Shown here: positions 57,695 through 64,000 of the stretch, piece by piece
Layout: each line of letters begins with the position of its first letter
Position numbering within the stretch: position 1 is the first letter of the stretch
Source of the DNA: Rhizobium sp. CIAT894
Lineage (GTDB): Bacteria; Pseudomonadota; Alphaproteobacteria; Rhizobiales; Rhizobiaceae
Assembly: GCF_000172795.2 (NCBI RefSeq)
Contig: NZ_CP020952.1
Span: 124,001 to 188,000, forward strand
Length of the DNA: 64,000 nt
Direction: 5' to 3'
The notes under the pieces: generated by a model
Databases searched by the model: none
Seen by the model: the letters and a program-made list of their open reading frames with translations, nothing else
Told to the model about the DNA's origin: nothing
Program-made: the position numbers and the translations under genes

Positions 57695-59296
57695 TCAGTC
57701 CGACAGTCCACCTTCGAGATGCACTGCATGGAAATCATCCACGAGCACTTCGAGATCGGCGAGCCAGCCCTTCGGATCCCGCACCGGGCATCCCTCCACC
57801 TCCCACCCGCCTTCCGGAGCTTTGGTGAGTTCGAACTTGATAGGCTCGATCGCCGACCCCGGATTTCTCAGGCGAAGAACGACCTGCCTGGGATCGAGGG
57901 CATCGAAATCGGGACCCATGATTGCGACGTGAACCTTCCTCGTGCCGCTCGCCTCGGCTCCGAGTTCCAGTTGAGCCATCGCTTTTTCGGAATGCAGATG
58001 GATCGATAAAACCTGCGAAACCTCGGCGGCCTCTACCTGTCCCGGACCGGCAAAGCGCCAGAGGCCTGCCGTGCCGATGATCGCGACGGCAAGGAAGATT
58101 TCGAAGACGATGCTTCGGCGCAGCCTTTCCCTCGCAACCGGATTTCCGGCCAATGTCGGCGCTGTGAGCCAGAAGCGATTGTAGACGGCCACCATGCAAA
58201 GACAGACCACGAGCACGACCTTGACCGTAAGGATCCGGCCGTAGAGCGACGACAGGAGCTGGATGAGCGCCGGAAGCTCTACTATCGCAAGCACGATCCC
58301 GGCAAGGATCATGACGAGGAACGGGATCGGGATCATCCGCGAGAAGCTGCTCAGCGGGCGCAGGTTCGGCGATGTCCGGCCGAGCTTCCAGAGCGACGGG
58401 AGGCTTCCCGCCCAGAACAGCAGCGTCGCGCTATGGAGAAATATGGCGGCTCTCGCCAGCCAGCGCGGGTCCGCCGCGCTGCAGTGTCCGCTAAAGGTAA
58501 AGGCGCTCGCCGCCAGCATCAGGGCGACGACGGCAAGAACGCGCCCGGTGGTTTTGCTGCGGGCGAGGGGGAGCGCGATCGTCAGCAGCGACAGGAAGAA
58601 CAGGCTGGCGCAAATTGCGGCATTGCCCTGCACCGCGATCTCGAGCGGTGCCGCGCCGGCAAAGACCAGACCGCTTCCCTGTTCGTCCAGCCCCTGCAGG
58701 TAAAGCCCCGACGCCAGCAACGCGGCTCCCGGCAGCATGACGGTCGCGGCGCTCGCTGTTGGGCTGTTACGGGCGCCCAACCAACGATCGAACAGCGCGC
58801 CGCCAACCACGAAGGCCAGGAATAGAACCGTGGCGGTGTGCACGAGCCAGATGGCGATCGGCAACGAGAGACCGGAGCCCTCACCAACGGCAACCAGCGG
58901 CTTTGCAGAAGGCGTGCCGATGTCGAATACCAGCGTGCCGCCGACGGGGTGGCCGTCTTCGGATTCGACGCGGTAGCTCACCATCACTGTGCCGCGGATG
59001 TTCGGATCGGAGAAGCGCAATCGGACATCCGCACCTGACGTGTCGGCGTCCAAGGCCTGGTTCGTGCCGTTGCGGTCGATTGCCGTCGCCCGGATGAGCC
59101 TGACCGGCTCGTTGAAATGCAGTTCGATTTCGTCCGGCAAGCGGTCCAGCGTCTCGCCGGCCGCCGGAGTCGAGCTTTTCAAAGCGGCGTGGGCAAGCGC
59201 GCCTGTCGGCACCAGCATGCCCATCGCGATGATGGCTGCGACAAGAGCCGCCTGAAGACGACGCGTCACCCGTTTTCCTGTTTTCGAGGGCCACAT
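57695..59296 (-). CDS. CopC-CopD fusion copper protein
   Basis: The 533-residue product has a signal peptide (ALVAAIIAMGMLVPTGALAHA) followed by mature HAALKSSTPAAGETL, whose first His is the CopC copper ligand. The CopC domain runs to ~125 (SYRVESEDGHPVGGTLVFDI), then comes a CopD membrane domain of about eight helices and a periplasmic tail of ~100 residues (QVLSIHLHSEKAMAQLELGA). GGGAG precedes ATG 59296. It probably imports copper, and it lies in an operon with YcnI-type and pseudoazurin genes, so it may feed copper to NirK and pseudoazurin. Confidence 0.88.
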   Translation of the reverse strand: MWPSKTGKRVTRRLQAALVAAIIAMGMLVPTGALAHAALKSSTPAAGETLDRLPDEIELHFNEPVRLIRATAIDRNGTNQALDADTSGADVRLRFSDPNIRGTVMVSYRVESEDGHPVGGTLVFDIGTPSAKPLVAVGEGSGLSLPIAIWLVHTATVLFLAFVVGGALFDRWLGARNSPTASAATVMLPGAALLASGLYLQGLDEQGSGLVFAGAAPLEIAVQGNAAICASLFFLSLLTIALPLARSKTTGRVLAVVALMLAASAFTFSGHCSAADPRWLARAAIFLHSATLLFWAGSLPSLWKLGRTSPNLRPLSSFSRMIPIPFLVMILAGIVLAIVELPALIQLLSSLYGRILTVKVVLVVCLCMVAVYNRFWLTAPTLAGNPVARERLRRSIVFEIFLAVAIIGTAGLWRFAGPGQVEAAEVSQVLSIHLHSEKAMAQLELGAEASGTRKVHVAIMGPDFDALDPRQVVLRLRNPGSAIEPIKFELTKAPEGGWEVEGCPVRDPKGWLADLEVLVDDFHAVHLEGGLSD

Positions 59297-59316
59297 GGTC
59301 GACGGCTCCCGCCGGT

Positions 59317-59844
59317 TCACGAACGCGGTTGTTCGACCACGTCGAAGTAGGGGGCCGGGGTTTCGTAATCGTCGGGCGACTTGCCGGCGGCCGGAACTTC
59401 GATCCAGCGCTCGACGGCGCCTTCGGCGCACTCCTGCACGACAGGAACGTAAATGCGGGTGCCGGGCGGAATTTCCTTCGCGACCGTCGCGCGGAAAACG
59501 AACTCGTCATATTCGTCGTCGGCGAGGGTGCCGCCGGACCATATGATTTCGCTGACGCCTTCCCTCACGGGCTTGCCGTAAAGATCGTAGCTTTTCTCGT
59601 AGGCGGCGTTGACCTTCTCGATCGACCAGCCCGATTTCGGCATCGGCTTGGCCGACAGCAAACCCTCGGGGATCTTCACGCGGATTTTGATCGTCGCCTT
59701 GCCCTCACAGCCATGGCCGACGCGAAGAACCGCCTTGTACGCCTTGCCTGACGGCGTCTGGCTCTGCTCGAGGGTGATGTGGGCACTGGCCGCGCCTGCT
59801 GCGCAAACCGCTGCGGCGAAAGCAATTGCCATGGACTTCAACAT
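59317..59844 (-). CDS. YcnI-family (DUF1775) periplasmic copper protein
   Basis: The 175-residue product has a signal peptide (MAIAFAAAVCAAGAASAHI) that exposes His as the mature N-terminus, the usual YcnI copper ligand, with a conserved downstream Trp in SGWSIEKV. GHGCEGKATIKIRVKIPEGL and EYDEFVFRATVAKEIPPGT mark the beta-sandwich. GGAGAG precedes ATG 59844. It is 20 bases upstream of copCD and 59 bases after the pseudoazurin gene. It probably acts as a periplasmic copper chaperone. Confidence 0.88.
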   Translation of the reverse strand: MLKSMAIAFAAAVCAAGAASAHITLEQSQTPSGKAYKAVLRVGHGCEGKATIKIRVKIPEGLLSAKPMPKSGWSIEKVNAAYEKSYDLYGKPVREGVSEIIWSGGTLADDEYDEFVFRATVAKEIPPGTRIYVPVVQECAEGAVERWIEVPAAGKSPDDYETPAPYFDVVEQPRS

Positions 59845-59903
59845 GATGGCTCTCCACCGTGCGGGATGGCGCGCAAGCGCGGCCATCCGCACCGGTCGGT
59901 TGA

Positions 59904-60347
59904 CTACTGGGTGATCTGGGCGAGGTCGGCATCCAGCCGCTTGCGCACCATATTCGGCACCTTGGCGGTCTTGATGGCGTCGAGATTGGCCGGGCTGTCG
60001 CCGACCTCAATCAGCGTAACCATGCCCATGCCGACATGCGGCGTGCACTTCAGGACATAAGCGCCCGGAACATCGAACTTTGCCTGATACTGTTCGCTCG
60101 GCTTGGATTTGAACTCGGGAGCGCCGTCGGGAATGAGCCCCTTGAAGGTCTCGACGTTGTGGCTCTTGTCGGTGGGAATGAAGGTTACGGTGTCGCCGGG
60201 AGCGATCTTCAGAAAGCTGGGCTCGAAAACCATCGCGCCGTCCGTACCCTTGTTGAGCATCTGAACCTGATGATCGGCAGCCATCGACGGCATGGCCGAA
60301 GCGATCAGGGCTGCCGTTGCAGCGATCAGAGCGAATTTCAAACGCAT
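59904..60347 (-). CDS. Pseudoazurin
   Basis: The 147-residue periplasmic type 1 copper protein has signal [20 protein letters not shown]. Ligands equal those of Alcaligenes pseudoazurin at a +23 offset: His63 (KSHNVE), Cys101 (LKCTPH), His104 and Met109 (GMGM). It donates electrons to NirK. ATG 60347 is chosen because AGGAGA lies seven bases upstream; an ATG at 60353 is too close to it. A perfect FixK box is centred about 79 bases before the start. Confidence 0.94.
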   Translation of the reverse strand: MRLKFALIAATAALIASAMPSMAADHQVQMLNKGTDGAMVFEPSFLKIAPGDTVTFIPTDKSHNVETFKGLIPDGAPEFKSKPSEQYQAKFDVPGAYVLKCTPHVGMGMVTLIEVGDSPANLDAIKTAKVPNMVRKRLDADLAQITQ

Positions 60348-60419
60348 GTGCATATCTCCTGTCTTGCGAGGCGATTTGACCTCGTGAACATGCTTTAAGA
60401 TATGCCGCGCCGGGGTTCT

Positions 60420-60433
60420 TTGACGCTCGTCAA
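60420..60433. promoter_or_regulatory. FixK/FNR box TTGAC-GCTC-GTCAA (perfect palindrome)
   Basis: It lies upstream of the pseudoazurin gene on the minus strand; a class II start falls near 60385 with an AT-rich stretch (TATCTTAAAG on the minus strand) at the -10 place. The gap 60348-60598 otherwise shows no gene. Confidence 0.8.
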
Positions 60434-60598
60434 ATACAAGAAAAGCTTGCGATTGAGCCTGAGATTATCGGGTTCCGGGGAGCGTCGACATCAGGCGACG
60501 ATCGTCAATTTACAACGAAACGACCGGCCGCTCGCCGGAGCATTATCGGCTCGGCGAAGGTCGGTTCGATATGATAAGCCGGATGGCGGCCGCAGATG

Positions 60599-62551
60599 TC
60601 ACTGCGCGTCGAGAAGCTCGCGGATCTTCAGCGCAAGGTCCTTTGCAGTGTAGGGTTTGCGCAGCCATTGCGCGCCGGGAACAATGCCTTTGGCCGCAAG
60701 GCCCGGCTCGGAATATCCCGATGTGAAGAGCACGGCGATCTCGGGCCGAAAGAGGCGCGCTTCCCGCGCCAGTTCGTCGCCCGTCATCCCTCCCGGCATC
60801 ACAATGTCGGTAAAGAGGAGCGCGATCTCGCTGTTGTCGCGCAGCAGATCGAGGGCGCGGTGGCCGCTTTCGGCTTCGAGCACCGTGTACCCCATCGAGG
60901 CGAGCCTGGCGACGGCGACGCGGCGGACGCGGGCGTCATCTTCGACGACCAGTACCGTTTCGTCCCCTCCCGGCAGCCTGTTTTCGCCTGAGCCTTGGTC
61001 CGGCATGGCTTGCTGATGTTTCGCCCCGTTGACGGCGGGCAGATATATCCGAACCGTCGTGCCGCGTTCGACCTCACTGTAAAGCTGGAGATGCCCGCCC
61101 GATTGCTTCACGAAGCCATAAACCATGCTGAGCCCGAGACCTGTGCCCGAGCCCACTTCCTTCGTCGTGAAAAACGGTTCTATCGCACGCTTCCTGACCT
61201 CCTCGCTCATGCCGGAACCGGTATCGGTCATGGCGATGAGCACGAAGTTGCCGCTACGCACCTCCGGGTACATCTTCGCATAATCGGCATCGAGATGGAC
61301 GCGCGAGATCGTCGTCGTGAGACTGCCGCCTTTCGGCATGGCGTCCCTTGCGTTCAAGGCGATGTTCAGGATGGCATTCTGAAGCTGGGAACTGTCGACA
61401 AGCACGTCCAGGCCGGCCCCTTCGATGACGGTCGACAGCTTGATATCCTCGCTGAGCGTTCGCCGGAGCAGGTCGGAGAAGCCGCTGACGAGCTGACCGA
61501 GGTCCGCATGCTTCGGATTCAATGGTTGGCGCCGGCCGAAGGCGAGCAACTGACCCGTGAGGATCGCTCCGTCCTGCGCGGCCGATTGGGCCTCGTTGAG
61601 GATTTCGCGGAGGGTGCCGGGCGGCAGCTTGTCCTCGATCATTTCGAGATTGCCGCTGATGACGGTGAGGAGGTTGTTGAAGTCGTGGGCAATACCTCCC
61701 GTCAATTGCCCGATCGCTTCCATCTTCTGGGCCTGACGAAGGTCTTCCTCGATCTTGAACCGGCTGGTGAGATCGCGGACGAAACCCGTGAAGATCTGCT
61801 CACCGTTCACCGTCGTCTCGCCGACATGGAGCTCCATGGGAAATTGCGACCCGTCGGCCCGCTGCCCGGTGACGACACGGCCGTAGCCGATGATGCGTTT
61901 CTCGCCGGTTTCGATATAATGATCGATATAACCGTCGTGAGCGTCGCGGTAGGGGTTCGGCATCAGGTTGCTGACGTTGCGGCCGCAAATCTGATCGGAA
62001 GACAGTCCAAACAGCTTTTCGGCAGCCTTGCTGAACGATAGCACTATTCCCCTGCGATCGATCACCACCATGGCGTCGGGCACGGTGTCCAGGATCGAAC
62101 TCAGATGCGCTTCGCGGGATTTAACCGCGTCCTGTGCGCGTCTCAACGCACTCACGTCGCTGTTCGTTTGAATGACGGCAAAGTCCCCATCCGGCAGGTT
62201 GACCAGCACGCATCGGGATGCGACGTGAATGTCGTGTCCGCCCTTGTGGCGATGAATGATCTCGCCTTGCCAGAAACCACGCGACTTCAGCTGGTCGCGG
62301 ATGTTGTCGGCCGGTTCGGGAAAGGTCGTCGCCAAAAGTTCGTGAACTTTCTCACCGACGGCTTCCTCTCTCGCCCAGCCGTACATGTTCTCGCAGCCGA
62401 TGGACCAGTGCGTGACGGTTCCGTCGAAACGATGGATCAGAATGTCCGCTCCATCGAGCACATGCACCATTGCATCCAGTTCCTGGTACGATGCAGTTCT
62501 CGGAGAGACGAGGCGATGGGGCATGAACGTCGATCCTGCGGTTCGTTGCAT
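60599..62551 (-). CDS. fixL: Hybrid FixL-type oxygen sensor histidine kinase
   Basis: The 650-residue cytosolic hybrid kinase has PAS A (about 20-130), a heme PAS (about 145-265) with [20 protein letters not shown] and [20 protein letters not shown], a HisKA domain (His289 in [11 protein letters not shown]), HATPase ([25 protein letters not shown]) and a receiver (about 530-650, Asp582 in FTDIVMPGG). His205 and Arg225 match the FixL proximal heme His200 and distal Arg220 of Bradyrhizobium with the same 20-residue spacing. No membrane segment is seen. It starts in a TGATG overlap with fixK, as in the fixK-hfixL pairs reported in R. leguminosarum and R. etli. Confidence 0.9.
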   Translation of the reverse strand: MQRTAGSTFMPHRLVSPRTASYQELDAMVHVLDGADILIHRFDGTVTHWSIGCENMYGWAREEAVGEKVHELLATTFPEPADNIRDQLKSRGFWQGEIIHRHKGGHDIHVASRCVLVNLPDGDFAVIQTNSDVSALRRAQDAVKSREAHLSSILDTVPDAMVVIDRRGIVLSFSKAAEKLFGLSSDQICGRNVSNLMPNPYRDAHDGYIDHYIETGEKRIIGYGRVVTGQRADGSQFPMELHVGETTVNGEQIFTGFVRDLTSRFKIEEDLRQAQKMEAIGQLTGGIAHDFNNLLTVISGNLEMIEDKLPPGTLREILNEAQSAAQDGAILTGQLLAFGRRQPLNPKHADLGQLVSGFSDLLRRTLSEDIKLSTVIEGAGLDVLVDSSQLQNAILNIALNARDAMPKGGSLTTTISRVHLDADYAKMYPEVRSGNFVLIAMTDTGSGMSEEVRKRAIEPFFTTKEVGSGTGLGLSMVYGFVKQSGGHLQLYSEVERGTTVRIYLPAVNGAKHQQAMPDQGSGENRLPGGDETVLVVEDDARVRRVAVARLASMGYTVLEAESGHRALDLLRDNSEIALLFTDIVMPGGMTGDELAREARLFRPEIAVLFTSGYSEPGLAAKGIVPGAQWLRKPYTAKDLALKIRELLDAQ

Positions 62552-63282
62552 CAGTGCAGCTTGACCCTATGACAGGAATTCTCCGAAAAATCATCTGCAT
62601 CACCGGACAACTGTGCAAGGCGGGCGAGATTGACGATCCTGAGGTCGTGCCTGCCTTCGGGCACAACGATGTTTCGCGACGCAAGTTTTGTAATCGTGCG
62701 CGATACGGTTTCGATGGTCAGACCGAGATGGTCCGCAATGTCTTGGCGGTTCATCGGAACACGCACCAGGCCCTGCCGTGGCTGAGGACTGCGGCGGGAG
62801 GCGAGCTTGACGATGAAGCTGCATAGCCGCTCCTCGGCGTTCTTCTTCGACAGGAGCACCATCTGTTCATGCGCCGCCGCCGCCTCCTGACAGAGGAGCG
62901 AGATGTATGCGGGGCCGAGTGCGTTCGATCGGGCGACTTCCTCATGGAAGCTCTTCCGGGCTATGCGGCGGATCCTGCATTCGGTAACAGCCTCCGCCGT
63001 GAACAGGAAATCGTTTTGCAGCGACGCGCCGATCAGATCGCCGGCAAAGTGAAACCCGGTAATCACTCGGCGGCCTTCGCCGATAATGCGATGGAGGCGC
63101 ACGACCCCTTCTTCCACCTGGAAGAGATGGGTCGCTTCGTCGCCCTCCCAGCAGATAGCCTTCCCGGTGGGGACGGTCTCTGCCGCCGATGTTAGAAAAA
63201 GCGATGAAAGAGATTGACCGGCGTGGATGGCGTCGCCCGTCATCTTCGCATTTTCGAACGCCTGGTTGTTCTGCATCAGCAT
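62551..63282 (-). CDS. fixK: Crp/Fnr-family regulator FixK
   Basis: The 243-residue product has a sensor domain (HLFQVEEGVVRLHRIIGEGR, ITGFHFAGDLIG, FTAEAVTECRIRRI) and HTH MNRQDIADHLGLTIETVSR. It lacks the N-terminal Cys cluster of FnrN, pointing to FixK, whose activity follows expression. The ETVSR recognition helix fits TTGAT-N4-ATCAA-type boxes. GAGGGAC precedes ATG 63282. A GTTACA direct repeat lies 86 bases upstream and ccoN is divergent beyond a perfect FixK box. It overlaps the start of hybrid fixL. Confidence 0.88.
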   Translation of the reverse strand: MLMQNNQAFENAKMTGDAIHAGQSLSSLFLTSAAETVPTGKAICWEGDEATHLFQVEEGVVRLHRIIGEGRRVITGFHFAGDLIGASLQNDFLFTAEAVTECRIRRIARKSFHEEVARSNALGPAYISLLCQEAAAAHEQMVLLSKKNAEERLCSFIVKLASRRSPQPRQGLVRVPMNRQDIADHLGLTIETVSRTITKLASRNIVVPEGRHDLRIVNLARLAQLSGDADDFSENSCHRVKLH

Positions 63283-63367
63283 CGTCTTGTCCCTCGTGAT
63301 CGATAGGCTGACTAGAACTCCGCTGCGTCACACAGGAATGAGCGGACGGTGCCAAAGGGTGAAAGAG

Positions 63368-63383
63368 TGTAACAGTTTGTAAC
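63368..63383 (-). promoter_or_regulatory. K-box-like direct repeat GTTACA-AACT-GTTACA upstream of fixK
   Basis: On the minus strand two exact GTTACA copies are spaced by 4 bases, 86 bases before the fixK start. As I recall, this is the form of the K-box bound by FxkR in R. etli, an OmpR-type regulator linking hFixL to fixK. OmpR proteins bind such direct repeats with a 10-base period. Confidence 0.72.
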
Positions 63384-63417
63384 GGCCGCGGCCCGATCCC
63401 GCCTTACCATTTTCTGG

Positions 63418-63431
63418 TTGATGTAGATCAA
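63418..63431. promoter_or_regulatory. FixK/FNR box TTGAT-GTAG-ATCAA (perfect)
   Basis: This perfect match to the anaerobox consensus is centred 96 bases before the ccoN start; a class II start falls near 63466. It lies between divergent fixK and ccoN. Confidence 0.85.
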
Positions 63432-63519
63432 GGAGCAATTGCCGGCTTCGTGACAGTCCTGCCTCCAACGACGAGAAAGCCGGCCGCGAGGCGGTCGTCT
63501 TTGCATTGGGGACGACATC

Positions 63520-64000
63520 ATGAATTACACGACGGAAACGATGGTGGTCGCGGTCGCGGCGTTTCTAGCGCTGCTGGGAGCCGCATTCGCGCACGATCAT
63601 CTCTTTGCGGTCCATATGGGCATACTCTGCTTCTGCCTCGTGGTGGGAACGGTGCTGCTGGTCAGGAACGTCGACTTCGCACCGGCGGACCAGCGGCGAA
63701 AGGTCGATGTGTCAGGCTATTTCGACGAGGTGATCCGCTACGGCCTGATCGCTACGGTGTTCTGGGGCGTGGTCGGCTTCCTCGTCGGGGTGATCATCGC
63801 GCTGCAACTGGCCTTTCCCGACCTCAACATCGCGCCCTATCTGAATTTCGGAAGGCTGCGGCCCGTTCACACCTCGGCGGTCATCTTCGCCTTCGGCGGC
63901 AACGCCCTGATCATGACGTCGTTCTATGTGGTGCAGCGCACCTGTCGAGCCCGTCTCTTCGGCGGCAGCCTCGCCTGGTTCGTGTTCTGGGGCTATCAGC
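63520..64000 (+). CDS. ccoN: cbb3-type cytochrome c oxidase subunit I, 5' part
   Basis: ATG 63520 follows GGGGACGAC and the frame stays open to the right edge, giving 160 residues. The sequence shows an N-terminal TM, the DVSGYFDEVIRYGLIATVFW segment, GVIIALQLAFPDLN, LNFGRLRPVHTSAVIFAFGG with the first heme-ligand His region and WFVFWGYQ. These are diagnostic of CcoN/FixN, the catalytic subunit of the high-affinity terminal oxidase used in nodules. The remaining subunits should lie beyond the window. Confidence 0.95.
   Translation, partial: MNYTTETMVVAVAAFLALLGAAFAHDHLFAVHMGILCFCLVVGTVLLVRNVDFAPADQRRKVDVSGYFDEVIRYGLIATVFWGVVGFLVGVIIALQLAFPDLNIAPYLNFGRLRPVHTSAVIFAFGGNALIMTSFYVVQRTCRARLFGGSLAWFVFWGYQ

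Overview
The window looks like an accessory replicon (plasmid or chromid) of a fast-growing Rhizobium of the etli/leguminosarum type. The evidence is GC-rich rhizobial coding style, a RIME-like palindromic repeat, a hybrid FixL with an adjacent FixK, a fixN/ccoN start, and a nirK-nirV-nnrR-nnrU/nnrS/hemN/pseudoazurin cluster whose content resembles rhizobial symbiotic plasmids. This assignment is inference from gene content; no replication, nod or nif genes are present to confirm it. No rRNA, tRNA, CRISPR array or intact transposon was recognised.

Bases 1-33.2 kb are a catabolic block. After the tail of a class III alcohol dehydrogenase come hpaR (MarR), a FeaR-like AraC regulator, an aldehyde dehydrogenase plus GMC oxidoreductase pair, a complete branched-chain-amino-acid-type ABC importer and a second AraC regulator. 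On the minus strand a long operon (hpaF-hpaE-hpaD-gabD-FAH-hpaH-hpaI, then an SDR, a MoaF-family protein and a SnoaL-like protein) encodes the homoprotocatechuate meta-cleavage pathway down to pyruvate and succinate. Upstream of it is a tightly packed minus-strand operon (IclR, UPF0261/Tm-1-like, HAD phosphatase, two class III PLP enzymes, APH-fold kinase) that looks like amine or amino-alcohol catabolism. It diverges from an APC permease and a PuuC-like aldehyde dehydrogenase. The block ends with hpaC, hpaB and the divergent activator gene hpaA, which supply homoprotocatechuate from 4-hydroxyphenylacetate. A shared TTAACACG motif lies in four intergenic regions of this block and may be an HpaR-type operator.

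Bases 33.3-64 kb are a microoxic/denitrification block. It holds two double-domain universal stress proteins, a CBS-BON protein, an NBD-less ABC membrane domain, a P1B-5 ATPase with a hemerythrin tail (Nia type), acetate kinase, a PNPOx-like flavoprotein, a DksA-type zinc-finger protein and an orphan OmpR-type regulator. The NO/nitrite genes follow: nnrU, nnrR, nirV and nirK, divergent from nnrS. Next are a DUF59/DUF2249/12-TM/DUF2249 module, hemN, a newly noted 51-residue membrane protein, a hemerythrin-like protein, a PepSY/cytochrome b561/two-component operon, a pseudoazurin-YcnI-CopCD copper operon, hybrid fixL, fixK and the start of ccoN.

Fourteen FNR/FixK/NnrR-like boxes (TTGNN-N4-NNCAA) lie upstream of genes in this half. 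They fall into FixK-like boxes (right half ATCAA, GTCAA or a variant) and NnrR-like boxes with a CGCAA or TTGCG half. This division matches the recognition helices of the two Crp/Fnr proteins encoded here (ETVSR in FixK, HTVSR in NnrR). A GTTACA-N4-GTTACA direct repeat upstream of fixK matches the K-box recalled for the Rhizobium etli FxkR regulator, so the window appears to carry a hFixL-(FxkR)-FixK oxygen cascade together with many of its likely targets.
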